Part shown: positions 47,325 to 58,689 of the stretch, piece after piece
How positions within the stretch are numbered: position 1 is the stretch's first letter
Layout of the letters: each line of letters opens with the position of its first letter
Source of the DNA: Cryptomeria japonica
Lineage: Eukaryota; Streptophyta; Pinopsida; Cupressales; Cupressaceae
Length of the DNA: 64,000 nt
NCBI RefSeq assembly: GCF_030272615.1
Contig: NC_081414.1
Coordinates: 779,006,119 to 779,070,118, forward strand
Reading direction: 5' to 3'
Position numbers and translations under genes: made by a program
The notes under the pieces: generated by a model
What the model was told of the DNA's origin: nothing
What the model saw: only the letters and a program-made list of their open reading frames with translations
Databases searched by the model: none

Positions 47325-47705
47325 CATATAGTGTCCTAAGGGTTCATAAGGTGTTCTATGACCCTTTAGGACCCCGTATGGTGTTTTTAAGGGTCATATT
47401 GTGTCCTAAGGGGTCATATGGTGTTCTATGATGCCTTAGGACACCATATAACCCCTTAGGACACCATATGGTGTCCTTAGGTGTTAGATGGTGTCCTAAG
47501 TGGTCATATGGTTTCCTATGAATCCTTAGAAAACCATGTGACCCATTTTAACATCCCAGTGCACGACATGACCCTTTAGGACCATATGATGTCCATATGG
47601 TGTCCTAAGGGGTCATATGATATTGTAACACATGTGTTACCCCTTATGACCCCATATGACAACTAACGACACCATGTGAACCTTTAGAATACCATATGAC
47701 CACTA
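47325..47705. repeat. Field of 20-bp quasi-palindromic repeats in both orientations
   Basis: About 15 variants of ATATGGTGTCCTAAGGGGTC and of its reverse complement alternate over 380 bp. The unit centre CCTWAGG is itself palindromic, and adjacent head-to-head copies (for example TTAGGACACCATATGGTGTCC at 47450-47475, split here) can form perfect hairpins. Confidence 0.8.
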
Positions 47706-47880
47706 ACAAAAATATTTATAATATAAATTTTAATATATACATTTATATGTTATAGTATTAATATATAATATTTTTATTATATATTAATATATTGAGTATT
47801 ATTATATTAATATAATAATATTTAATATATTAATATATTGATATACAATATATTAATATTATGATTACTATTAATATCAT
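47706..47880. repeat. TA-rich simple sequence
   Basis: Almost only A and T with TTAATATAT-type units. Confidence 0.7.
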
Positions 47881-49942
47881 AACTGCTAAAATCGGATATC
47901 CGATTTTATGATATAAATTTCAAAATTTAAAATTTGGCTTGGGAATGCTTTGGGATTTGGCTTGGAAATGACGAGCCTGGAAATTTTGGCTGACAACTTT
48001 TTTTTAGCAAAAATTGATAAAACAAAAAGGCTTTTTTAAGGATATTCTCATATTTCCAACAATATAAGGATTGTCTTATTTTGACCTTAATAAATAATTA
48101 TTATTTATATTCTAATTGAATTCTGACTAAAGTCCTAATGAGCCCCAACTAGTTTCTTTGTAGTGGTTATGTAAAAAGATTGGGCCTATCGAACATTAAT
48201 CAATCAATACTATTTTTGTAATGAAGACACATTTTGCAATAGTTGCTTAGTGAAAAAATTAAATGTTGAATCGTTTGTGAAATGTTAGAATGTGGAGGTG
48301 GATTAAAAGTAATTGTAGGTGGTTGAACATTATGGTAGGTAAGAGGTGGAGGTTATTACTTAATGGTATGGTTAACATGTTGAAAGATAAAAGGGAGAGT
48401 AGAGGAGGGTGGGACATAAGTATTTTTATTAATAGGATTCCCACATGCAACGTCTAGACTAATGTGAGTGGCATTACCATTTTGTGTAGTAGTAGACATG
48501 ATGGAAGAACTAAATTTAGGAATACAAGATACCATCATATATATCGATACTTGCATCCCCATTTTGTTTGGAGGAGATATATATCCAATAACTTATATGC
48601 AACTAGCTAGCATTATAGTGTTTTCATCCACTATGTGACCTATGCTATCTAGAATATCCAAACCATGCAAATAATCACCATGTATCAATCTCCTTAGACA
48701 CTCAATAAGAGATATATCCTCTCCAAAGAAGGGTTATATACTCACAAATCATTGAAATTCTTCCAGTTCCTCGTCTAGAGTGTTTAATTATTCTTTAAAT
48801 ACTAGGATTGTATGGGTGTCTGCATAATGAGAATCATGAGGGTAATTATTTTTTACCTATAGTAGGCAAGGTAGGTGTTGAGTTAAGAGATAGTTTCTCT
48901 CCTGAGTTTCTTTATGGGAATAAGTCAACATGCAACTCAGGCTCAACACCAATATTATTCAAAGAGCTAGGCTCCATGATTGGTAACTTCTTACAAGAAA
49001 CTCAAATTTTTTTAAAATGGGTTATGAAACTCATAAATAATTATAAGCTTCTAAAACACACAAGTGCTCCTAGAAAGCAATGGTAAGAAGAAAGTTAGAA
49101 CAAGAGGGAAAAGTTTTTATTTTTTATTTTTGTTTTATTACACAAGATTAATTGCAAATGTAGTACAAAATAAAAATAATGCTATTAATTAACCACCTAA
49201 TTAAGTGCAAGGACATAAACAAATGTAACAAAATATGTATTAAATTTTTTTTTTCTCTCCTGTTTAATGCTCAAGCATTATCTTTAAATTAGTTTTAAAA
49301 AGTTTACTTATATGGATTATTCTTTAATACATTTTTTTTTATTCTTTTAAAATAATAATTTTATTTGGGTGTTTAAACAAATTTAACAAAAATATGTATT
49401 AAAGGGAGACTTCTAAGCAATGTCACAAACTTGTTTAGAAATTTGTTCTCTTTAGTAGTATTATAAATTATTGAAATGTAGGACCATCGATTTATGAAAT
49501 ATGTTCATCTATATTGCACATTACAATTTTAAATTTCCTTTAAGTAGAGTGAAGGATTTATTGAACCATTTGACTTCAAAGTCACTACAATCAAATTCTT
49601 TATTATTATTTATAAATATTTAATATTTTCAAATTTTATACCTTTGACATATTTTACTTATATTTTAAAAAATTTAAATATGTTAGTTTATAATATTCAT
49701 GCATTCTCATCTTATTCATAATAGATCATTAAATGTGATCCAAAACATTAAAATAATACACAAAATTCAAAATAAAAGTTTACAAATATAATATATATAT
49801 TATATAAAAATACAAAATATTTTAACAAAAAACTTACACATAGACTATGTATCATACTAAAAATGAAGTTCCTCCTAATTAAGAAACATGGAATTAAGTT
49901 CCTCCTTTAGTTATCTACTATAAACTTTTCCCTTGAAACCGG
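47881..49942. other. Intergenic stretch with weak, unassigned ORF traces
   Basis: Minus-strand ORFs at 48259-48562 are Pro/Thr/His- and Leu-rich, and a plus-strand 92-codon ORF lies at 48808-49086. They could be traces of a decayed element, but I see no diagnostic motif. From 49090 to 49900 the sequence is AT-rich. Confidence 0.3.
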
Positions 49943-52367
49943 CTACAGTTTTGCGGATATGGAACAACTTAATATGGAAGGATGTTGACCGAAGCTACCA
50001 TTGTCCTCGTCTACTATCTGATCTAATAGGACCTGTAAGGACCTCGGAATTTGTGGCACAGGAGCCTCCATCGTGCCTTCCAATATCTTCACCACTTCAC
50101 TCATGCTCGGCCTCTCATTCTCATCGTCTTGAATGCACAGCCCAGCCACCATAGCGGCTCTTCTCACCTCTTCGATATCGGCCTCACTCGCTATCCTGGC
50201 GTCCACAGGGCCTATTATGTTTCCCCTCTGAGTTTGAGATAAAGCCCATGTAGGAAAGTACACCTTACTTTCCTCCATTAGATCAAGATTTCTTCGGCCG
50301 GATATAATTTCTAACAATGTCATGCCAAAACTGTATACGTCAGCCTTGGTAGTGATAGGAAGGCCAGAGATCCACTCGGGAGCCAAGTACCCACGAGTTC
50401 CTCTTGTGGTCGTCAGTACCCGGCTGAAATCTCTACCAATCAGCTTTGCCAGCCCAAAATCCCCCACCTTTGGGTTGAAGTCGTCATCCAGGAGAATGTT
50501 TTCGGGCTTGATATCGCAGTGAATGATGCGATCCCTGCATTCCTCATGCAGATAAACTAATCCTCGTGCAGTGCCCACTGCGATCTGAAACCGGGTCTTC
50601 CAGTCCAACACCTTCTCTGCGTCTTCCGACTCAGAGAAGAGAAAGGAGTTTAAGGAGCCGTTGGGCATGTAGGCATACACCAGTAACCTTCGTGAATGCT
50701 CTACGCAGAATCCCCATAGCCTGACCAAATTCACATGCAGTATTCTGCCAGTGGTGATTATTTAAGCACGGAATTGTTTTCCTCCTTGGGTGGAACCCTC
50801 TAATCTTTTAACGGCAACGGGCGTGCTGTCTGCCAGAGTTCCTTTGAACACAGAGCCGAAAGCTCCGCTACCCAAGTTATGCTTGAAATTCTCCGTTGCG
50901 ATTCGCAACTCTTTGTAAGTGAACTTTTTGAGCGACATTGGCACCTCCTCTTCAACGGTTTTCTTCCTCATTCTTTGACGTTTCCACAGAATAAATGCGG
51001 CCGACAGGAAAGCCGAAGCAACAAAAAAGGATGCAGCGCTAGAAAGTAAAATAGGAAGTGCATGGGCTTTGTTGCTGTGCTCTGATGTCACGTGCGGAAA
51101 CTCCGAAGCAGCCAGCCTAACGAAGATGGATTGGCCCTCCGACGAAACGCGCATTCCAAATAAATCTCCAAACCACAATCTACAAACGGGTGGATCAGAA
51201 ATAGCAAAAGCAAAAGCTGTGCAGGAGCAATTGTTGAGACAAGCAGTCCGGCAGCCTTGCTGTGTTTGCTCGTTGTTGTATACAACAGCTTTTTTAACAG
51301 ACAAGTACTGATTCTTGGCTTCTTGGAAGCCATCGGTTGTGCCCTCTGTGGCAGAGCACTGTAGGGGCCTTCGCCGAACACATCCGCTTGACCACCAACC
51401 TTGCGATTTGTTCTTGGGCGTGAAGCCCTGAACACAAGTACACAGATCATTGGTATTGCACAGTCCATACGGCCCACAAATTTCATAGTCACTGCATTGA
51501 CTTCGGTATGTCGACCACCGCATGCTCCATCGATTATTATCCATCCAGTAGTAGAGTTGTAATTCGCCGTTCTCAGAAAACAGGAGCCGCCCAAGGATAT
51601 ATAGGGTTTGATCTAACGGGCTTATGCTTAAATTATAGTATATGCTTGCAGGAGAAACCCTCACACAGGACATTTCGATTGTCTTCTGACCCTCCGACTC
51701 GGGGATCTTAGCAAAATAATACCCAGTCCATTCTCCACTGGAGAAATATGGAACGGTCTTGTTATAGACCATCACCAACTGCGACTTTCCTGGGGACATG
51801 TACATTCCAATTGAGAAGATCCCAATCGCAGGATCCAAAGAGCTCTTCGAGGAAGTAAGCTTCATGCCTTTCCACATCTTCATGCCAGGCAACCATGTAT
51901 CAGTTGGATGCGCGAAACTCTCCCAAGCAATTGCAGAGTTGTTATGGCCATGACCCAACATAATGAAATTACCAGAGTCCATTATCACTGCTCGTGATCC
52001 TTTGTGGCCAATATCAGTCGACCAAACGGACCGGCCCTTTCTATGAAACAATCTGAGGTGACCATTTCTCGAAAATTTCGGCACGCCAGGTATGTTTCTG
52101 ACAGGATTTTCTCTCTTAGCCACCCAAACAGTGGTCTTCTGAGAGATTGATGCATACCAGACGCCAATATACCAATTATTAGTTCCTCGGACAGAAAAAA
52201 CCCAATGCAAAAGTGCCTTTTTTCGAAATTAGGGTCTGATTTACAGTGAGCGAAGCCCCCAAGAGAAAAGTGTCTCCACCATCCACTGCTAGTGAACTGC
52301 AATAATGCGCTGCAATAATTACAGTAATTGCTAGGAACACATACTTCTTTTCCATTTCAAGAAGCAT
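49943..52367 (-). pseudogene. SRK-3: S-receptor-like kinase with a frameshift and a nonsense codon
   Basis: Paralogue of SRK-1 and SRK-2. Start ATG 52367 (second ATG 52355), stop at 49943. Two breaks are visible. First, within the B-lectin domain at about 52185-52200, two bases are missing compared with SRK-1, so the frame from the start ends at 52179 and the rest continues from 52210. Second, TAA at 50762-50764 stands where SRK-1 has GAA, just after the VAVK block, and stops the kinase early. Beyond it the kinase is readable again to 49943 with HCDIKPEN, DFG and APE intact, and its tail is about nine residues longer than in SRK-2. PAN Cys residues and the membrane helix are also preserved. 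The gene is dead in this haplotype, and the good motif preservation indicates recent loss. Confidence 0.9.
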
Positions 52368-53480
52368 GGCCTAACAATTGTATTTTCGAATTTAAATAGA
52401 AATAGAAAATAAACGTGCTACGGAATGAGCGACATTGCAGAAGTACTACCATAATCAAGTCTTTTGTAAACGTTTACGAGGGACTTCAAGCGAGAAGGGA
52501 CGGCCACTCCGTTCTTTCGCCTCTCACGGGTTCTTTCTAATTAAGCTTGACGAGACGACTGAAAGAGAGCAAGTTGAGTCTGCTAGTGAACTGCAATAGT
52601 GCCCTGCCCTTGTAGTAACGGAAACGGCTATCGAGGAAAGTCTATCTGTTCCGTACGACACGTTGCTAGGACCGAGTTCTTCCTCTCCAGTTCTGTAACC
52701 AGAGCATTTGTATTTTTCTTAAAACTCATCAAGGGAAAGAAGTTTACCTTGATGACCCTTTGGTTCTGGTTGATTTTCAAACTTAAATAGAAAAGTCCAC
52801 GGCTCATGCAGTGCCGTTTACTGCACGTAAATAGAGAAGCCCACGGCTCACGTAGTGCCGTTTATTGCACGTAAAAGAACTAAAAACTTGGACATTTTTG
52901 GGCTAATAATTTCAAAGTCGATGTCGAAGAGAAAATAGAACACTTTCATCCGTTGGCATAAGACACTTTGCTCCCATTTTCCACTATTTGGGTGCACATC
53001 CTTATGCATTTGTGATTACTAATTAGCTTCACTAGCGTAGCCTAGACGTTGACGCTGATAGTTCCACTTTTGTCTAGAATGGATAAGCATTTTCCTTGGA
53101 TATATCCACTGCTAATAAACTGCAATTATACACTAATAGTAATAGTAATTGCTAGGATCAAATTCTTCATCTCCAATTCTATAAACAGAGCATTTATATT
53201 AAATCACCCACGGGGAATAAGTTTACTTTAATGGCCTTATTATTTCTGATTTATTTTCAAACTTAAATAGAAAAACCCATGGCTCAAGCAGCTGACATTT
53301 TTTAGGTAATAATTTCAAAGTCGAAGCCTATGACAAAATGGAAGTAGAACCCACTTTTCCACAATTTGGGTGCACATCCATCTTCATTTGTGATTACTAA
53401 TTAGCTTAACCAACGTAGCCCATACGCTATAGATGATAGCTCCACTTTTTTCTACAACAGAAAAGTATTTTGTTTTTATA
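52368..53480 (-). pseudogene. SRK-3 upstream flank with two decayed copies of the SRK 5' end
   Basis: Downstream-to-upstream on the plus strand, the SRK signal-peptide and start region recurs twice: at about 52577-52725 (CTGCTAGTGAACTGCAATAG, then after an insert GTTGCTAGGACCGAG and AGAGCATTTGTATTTTTCTTA) and at about 53105-53200 (CACTGCTAATAAACTGCAAT, AATTGCTAGGATCAAATTCT, AGAGCATTTATATT). Each is followed by the same block (TAATTTCAAAGTCGA, TTTGGGTGCACATCC, TTTGTGATTACTAATTAGCTT), at about 52905-53035 and 53313-53415. Within the first copy a block of about 45 bp with CACGGCTCA..GTAGTGCCGTTT..GCACGTAAA is doubled (52799-52880). None can code. Confidence 0.6.
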
Positions 53481-53483
53481 TAA

Positions 53484-53939
53484 TGATCAGAATAAAATTT
53501 GAAAATATTATTATATATTTTCTTAGTTTTCCTATATGTTAGTAAATGGCATTTTTGAAGGCCTTCAGGGCATTTTTAGCCCTTGAAAGTGGGTTCTTTA
53601 AAAATCTCGCCTACAACTCTTGGAGACCTTTCCAACAAGTTAAACGGCTCGTAATTTTGAGTCCTGTGCAGAAAGTTATGCCTAGTTAAAGTTAGGACAA
53701 ATTTAATATAGTTTTTTTGAAAAAATTACATAGTTTTAGATTTTATTATGTAAATAAACCTGATATGACTGTTGGTTTTTCGATTCTCAAGGAGTTACTG
53801 GTGACCCTTGGAATCCCTTGGACTACTATATGTTGGATTTTCGAATTGAATAAATACTTTTTGGCTTGCTTCAATTCTGTATTATCTTGTTCATCCACAA
53901 CACTGCAGGTTCTCACTTAGGTGTTGTCATCCAAATTCA
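53484..53939 (+). repeat. 5' LTR of the deleted Gypsy element
   Basis: Starts TGATCAG. The end is placed at ATCCAAATTCA (53939), 13 bases before the primer site; ATCA-type alternatives a few bases either side are possible. Confidence 0.6.
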
Positions 53940-53952
53940 TAATTCGGATCAG

Positions 53953-53967
53953 TGGTATCAGAGCAAG
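53953..53967 (+). other. Primer binding site (initiator Met tRNA)
   Basis: TGGTATCAGAGCAAG matches the standard plant initiator-Met primer site. Confidence 0.85.
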
Positions 53968-54084
53968 TTCGCTCTTGTATGTCATATCACATGCGATCAA
54001 CATATCAAAGATTGGGGTTGGAAACAAGGAATCCTTCAAACTACCTTCCTTTGAGATGCACACGATCACAAATGGCTAAGTTGC

Positions 54085-55225
54085 AGATGCATTAACAAAA
54101 CAACGAGAAGAAATGATGGAGCAGTTCAAGCAGATGCTAGAAAGTCGTGGGTCACCTGCAAACCCACCATTCACAGGGTATACACCATTCAAGGTGGAAG
54201 TGAATTTTGATATACCCACCTTTCAAGGAACGATTGATGCAGATGTCGTTGATGACTAGGTTTCAAAACTGGAAAGATATTTCTCTGTCAACCAGTTCTC
54301 AGATGAAGAGAAAATAACTTTCGCTCTTCTCAATCTGAAAATCATGTGAAAGATTCTTGGGAAGCGAAGTTAGCAACCAAGGCAGTAGGAATAGGCACTA
54401 GGTTCATCTTTGATCAAAAACCCACATGGGAAGAATTCATGGAGCACATAAAGGAAGAATATTTTCTTATAGATACATATGAACATAAATATATGCAGTG
54501 GCAATTGCTTCGAAAGAAAAAAAGACCAAACTGTTCAAGAATATACTAATTTGTTCCATGCTTTAATAGAAAAACTTGGCATCAAAGATTGTGAGAAGCA
54601 CCGAGTTTTAAAATATTAGAGTAGACTCCATAGGTATATTCAAACCGAAATGGAATTCCTGAACATAGAGAGTTTACCTAGTGCATAGAAGTTTGGTACA
54701 AAAATTGAGGAGAAATTCAAACAAAAAGGAAGGAGGGATAACTTCACAAATAACAGATGGAAGAGCTCCAAGAAATCTCCTCCCAATTCACCAACGGAAA
54801 AGGCATGGGGTATGAAGAAGACACAAGAGAACAATATGTGGTGTGAATTCCATAATAGTCCCTCTCACAACACAAAAGATTGCATAACCATAAAAATTTT
54901 AATGATGGAGACACATGAGGACAAGGAAGAACCTGAGGTGGCAGAATCTTGTCCAAAAGAAAGTCATGAACAGGTCATTGAGGCTGATCCATACACAATG
55001 GTAGCTACTACAAAGATATTGCCCTGGGAGGATGAGGAGAGATTGTTTCACTCACAAATGTGGGTCAGAGGAAAAGCCCTACACTTTATTGTTGATAGTG
55101 GAAGTCAAAAGAACCTAATATCAGTAGAGACCGTGAAAAGATTGAATCTGAAAACAATAGCACATCTGCAATCCCATTCTATGGGATGGGTAAGTCAAGG
55201 GAGAGATATCCAAGTGCACCAATAG
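54085..55225 (+). pseudogene. Gypsy gag and protease, with stops
   Basis: The gag reads from about 54090 (EMMEQFKQMLESRG, then FDIPTFQGTIDADVVDD) through stops at positions where the family has Trp or Gln (near 54257 and 54347). It goes on with a retrotrans-gag core at 54346-54549 (ATKAVGIGTRFIFDQKPTW). After further stops near 54617 and 54686 comes a C-x2-H-x4-H-x4-C knuckle (CEFHNSPSHNTKDC at about 54843-54884). The retropepsin follows at about 55060-55200 with active-site FIVDSGSQKNLIS. The open segment 54812-55225 ends at TAG and is followed in frame by more element sequence. Confidence 0.75.
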
Positions 55226-56207
55226 TCTCGCATTTCCTACTCTATAAAGCCTTTCAAAGATGAAGTAATCTGTGATGTGGCTCCTTTAGATGTTTGTGAT
55301 GTTTTGTTGGGATAACCATATATGTACAAGTGCCATGGTGTCTATGAATCCAGACCTCGCAGCATGACAATCAGATTAGGTGAGCAGAAATATCGAATAC
55401 CAGAGGTAAGCCCTGCATACACTACCTCTTTGATTAGTGCTAAGCAAGGTAGGAGGCTAGCTGTCAAAACAAGAACATTCATATTATTAATGATTCGTTT
55501 TGAAGAAGAAAGTAAGTCTATATATAATTCCAATGACATCACAAACACCACAACACAGCAGAAAAGATCAATGGACCAAATTTTGATAAAATATGAGAAT
55601 TCGTTTAAGTTGCCAACTGGGGTACCTACATACTGCCAAGTAAAACACACTATTGGTTTGATACCAGGAACTCCATTGCCTAATGAACCAGTCTATCGTA
55701 GATCAGTAGCAGGAAATAATAAAACTAAGAGGCAAATACAAGATTTGATTGAGAAAGGACATATTCGTCCAAGTGCATCACCCTGTGGCAGTCCCATGGT
55801 TCTGGCAAAGAAAAAGGATGAAATCTTGGAGCATACCAATAAGAAATATAAGGAGAGACATGATGAGTATCACACTCATCATAATTTTCAAGTCAGAGAC
55901 AAGGTGTGGCTGCATATAAAGAAGGAACTCTTGAAGCCATATTTTCCTCCACTATTAGATGTTGCAGAAACAATTTCCACTACAGAATTGAATCCAGGTG
56001 TAGCTTCTCCATTCCAATGTGATCAGATTGTGGACACCATGGTGAAAACAATCAAACAACAACAAATCTATCTATACAAAGTGGTTCGAACATGGCAGAT
56101 CACTCAATAAGGAAAGTGGTTTACCAAGGAGCAGCTTCAGCTTTGTTTCCCTCATTTCATTCAAAGTATTGATGCAATGGAGCCCATTGCACTTCAAGGG
56201 GGGATTA
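55226..56207 (+). pseudogene. Gypsy polymerase with RT fingers joined to the post-integrase tail
   Basis: In frame with the protease after two stops (55223-55225 and 55315-55317). Open from 55322 to 56110 (262 codons). The first part matches the approach to reverse transcriptase: GVYESRPRSMTIRLG, then the RT finger block KTKRQIQDLIEKGHIRPSAS and CGSPMVLAKKKD, ending at about 55818. The next residues (ILEHTNKKYKERHDEYHTHH, then VRDKVWLHIKKELLK) belong to the region after the integrase core. The RT palm with its YxDD motif, RNase H and integrase are therefore gone, without loss of frame. A stop at 56108-56110 precedes a readable tail (GKWFTKEQLQLCFPHF). Confidence 0.75.
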
Positions 56208-56208
56208 A
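56196..56208 (+). other. Polypurine tract of the deleted Gypsy element
   Basis: AAGGGGGGATTAA precedes the TGATCAG start of the 3' LTR. Confidence 0.75.
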
Positions 56209-56360
56209 TGATCAGAATAAAATTTGAAAATATTATTATATATTTTCTTAGTTTTTCTATATGTTAGTAAATGGCATTTTTGAAGGCCTTCAGGGCATTT
56301 TTAGCCCTTCAAAGTGGCGAAAGAAATCTCGCCTACAACTCTTGGAGACCTTTCCAACAA
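56209..56360 (+). repeat. Truncated 3' LTR of the deleted Gypsy element
   Basis: About 150 bp nearly identical to 53484-53640 (including GGCATTTTTGAAGGCCTTCA), ending after TTTCCAACAA, where similarity stops abruptly. Confidence 0.8.
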
Positions 56361-57180
56361 CTATCTTGGAGGAGTCAAAATTTTAAATGTTCCTTATTAT
56401 TATTTGGAAGGAAGGAGATCTGTGATTTGGCATACTATGAAAGTTGGGGCTTAGCTAGTTAAGAGAGGTTTATTTTGGATATGTAATAAGGGCTTTGAAG
56501 CTCTCTTTTGGTTGGATTGTTGGTATTACAATCCTCCTATCCTTTCTATGTATCCTCACATGTAGCCTCTTTGTGATGCTTTTTCTATCACAGGTTCGGT
56601 TAAGGTGGAGCATTATAAGATTGTTCAAAATTTAGGGTTGGCTAATGGTTATGTTTGGAAGGACCCTTGTGAATGATCGCTTGGTGGATCTGAGGATGCT
56701 CGTATGGAGTTGGCCAAGATTCTTGCTTTGCGAGAGTGTAATTCCTTGGTAGGGCCTGATGTTCTAGCTTGGGGCAAAGATTATTTTGTTAAGTACCTTA
56801 TGGCTACTAGTTACTTGGAACTTATTCAATAGATTTTTGGAGGGGAGGAAGTTCCTTGGTGGAAACATGTGTGGAGTAAATTTTCTGGGCCTAAATGCAA
56901 CTTTTTTATGTGGTTGCTTGTTCAAAATCATTGTCTAACTTGGGATAATTTATGCAAATGGGGTTTCCAAGGTCCCTCTACGTGTTCTCTTTGTCGAAAT
57001 AGTGATGAATGTGTTTCTCACCTCTTCTTTCAGTGCTCCTTTCATAGGGAAATTTGGCATTTCTGGTGGGAACTTTGGAACCAAGCCTGTTGGCATGTTT
57101 TTTCTTTAGCTGAATTTTGGGCCTATTGAGGTAAGCCTCATGTTAAGACTTCTTTTCTCTAGGTTTCTTTGGCTATTGGA
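56361..57180 (+). pseudogene. LINE reverse transcriptase C-terminal fragment (zf-RVT domain)
   Basis: The plus-strand frame reads from about 56590 (SVKVEHYKIVQNLGLANGYV), with two stops, into WWKHVWSKFSGPKCNFFMWL, LTWDNLCKWGFQGPS and CSLCRNSDECVSHLFFQCSF at about 56857-57050. This is the zinc-binding reverse-transcriptase domain found at the C-terminus of plant LINE ORF2 proteins, with its C-x2-C and H-x4-C pattern. Open segment 56869-57129. The fragment begins exactly where the 3' LTR of the Gypsy element breaks off. Confidence 0.75.
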
Positions 57181-58689
57181 CCCTCAAGATAATATATCAA
57201 AATAATGAACTATTGGACAAGGGTGCTCAATGGAGCATAACCATCACCTATCATTCAAAATTAAATGATTAATAAGTAATACTTATTTTTAATTTTTGGA
57301 TAGAGAACTGGGTTTTCTTTTGTTCACTCATAGGCATGGTTGTGTAACTAATGGTTTCATACATGTTTATCCATTTCCATGTATGATTTAATTGGATATA
57401 AGGATATAATGACTCTTCATCTCAATTCACATTCCATGATAGGATGCAAGATCTGTATAGTAAGATAAATGAATTAGAGGAAGAAATAAGAAAAGATGAT
57501 CTTGAACTCTATTCACATGATGGAATTGAGTTGTTTGAGGACAATACATTTTGTGACTTCTTTGATCTATAGCTATAGTTTTTTTATGGAATTAAATATA
57601 TGATCTTGAGCGCTATTCACATGTTGAAAATATCCTCTTTGACCATGATACATTGCACTACTCTATGTGTTTTAGTTGCATTTAAATTATATAAATATAC
57701 CATTGCATTGGCATTGTGCCCAATTTATCATAATAAAATGGTAAAAATTAGATCTTTATAATGAGAATATTCTCAAATGTTATGACATGAAAGAACATAA
57801 TGAAAAAAATGTAAACAAACACCAAGGAGGGTTGCTTCTAAAATGAAGTAAAGCGAAAGTAAGAAACCCATGAAAATGGGAATACAAAATTGGGCAAGAG
57901 ATGATGCTAAGTCCATATTGAAATTTCTTTGTGAGAAATAGTAGTGTTGAAATACCTTGATGGCAATGAAACTTGTAACCCTACAAATGAATGAGAACAT
58001 TGAAATTGCAAGATCAAAAGGGAAATGGTGGCACATAGAGGGACCATTGCTTAACATTCTTGGTAGGTCATTCAAGCTTGACTTTTCTACTACCTCTTTA
58101 CCATGTAAATTGAGAAATTCATTCCATGATTCAAAGTTATTTTATAATCAATTACAAATCAATGAAAATATAGACAAGAAAATATTGTAAAGCATACATG
58201 TGGTTGAAGAGTGTCAAAGAACTAAATATGGACAATATATACATAGTAGTATTAATTATGTAATAAAAATAATCTTGGAGATATTTAGAATTGGAAGTAG
58301 CTACCATGAGTTTAGGTTTAAATATATTTCATTTCAAGCATGGAATTTAATGTCACTGTTTGACATAATATTCTTTATAAATAGAAATATACTAATAATG
58401 AATTTAAATTTTATACAATAATTAGATCTCTATCTATATTAAATGATATTTAAAGAATAATCCTTTTCATATAAGACGAATTCATGGATAATTTTTATTG
58501 ACAAATAAAGAGCATAAATTTAAACAAGAATAAATGTATTGTATATTGTATTAAAGTGAATAAGAGATTAGAGATGCACTGTAAAAAGAATACATATTTA
58601 TATCTCATTATACTTATTCTCCACCTCCAACACATTTTTACACTTACTTCCCCATTAAACTTTTTAATTTATAATAATTGCAGATTATA
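57181..58689. other. Intergenic stretch with a short acidic ORF trace
   Basis: At about 57408-57570 an open plus-strand frame reads FTFHDRMQDLYSKINELEEE, then an acidic tail (ELFEDNTFCDFFDL) and a stop. A weaker echo (DLERYSHVENILFDHD) follows at about 57603-57650. The family is unknown. The remainder is AT-rich. Confidence 0.3.

Larger units (their letters stand above)
53484..56360 (+). mobile_element. Gypsy-type LTR element with an internal deletion and a truncated 3' LTR
   Basis: The 5' LTR begins TGATCAGAATAAAATTTG at 53484, and the same start recurs at 56209 after a purine tract (AAGGGGGGATTAA). A Met-type primer site lies at 53953. Between them are gag, protease and partial polymerase sequences in one orientation. 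The 3' LTR matches the 5' copy only to about 56360, where LINE sequence takes over, so no target duplication can be checked. The distance between the LTRs (2.7 kb) is about half that of an autonomous element. Confidence 0.8.

Noticed and set aside
47706-47880. TA-rich block as a replication origin or matrix attachment site
   Set aside because: Only simple A/T sequence; no specific motif supports such a role.
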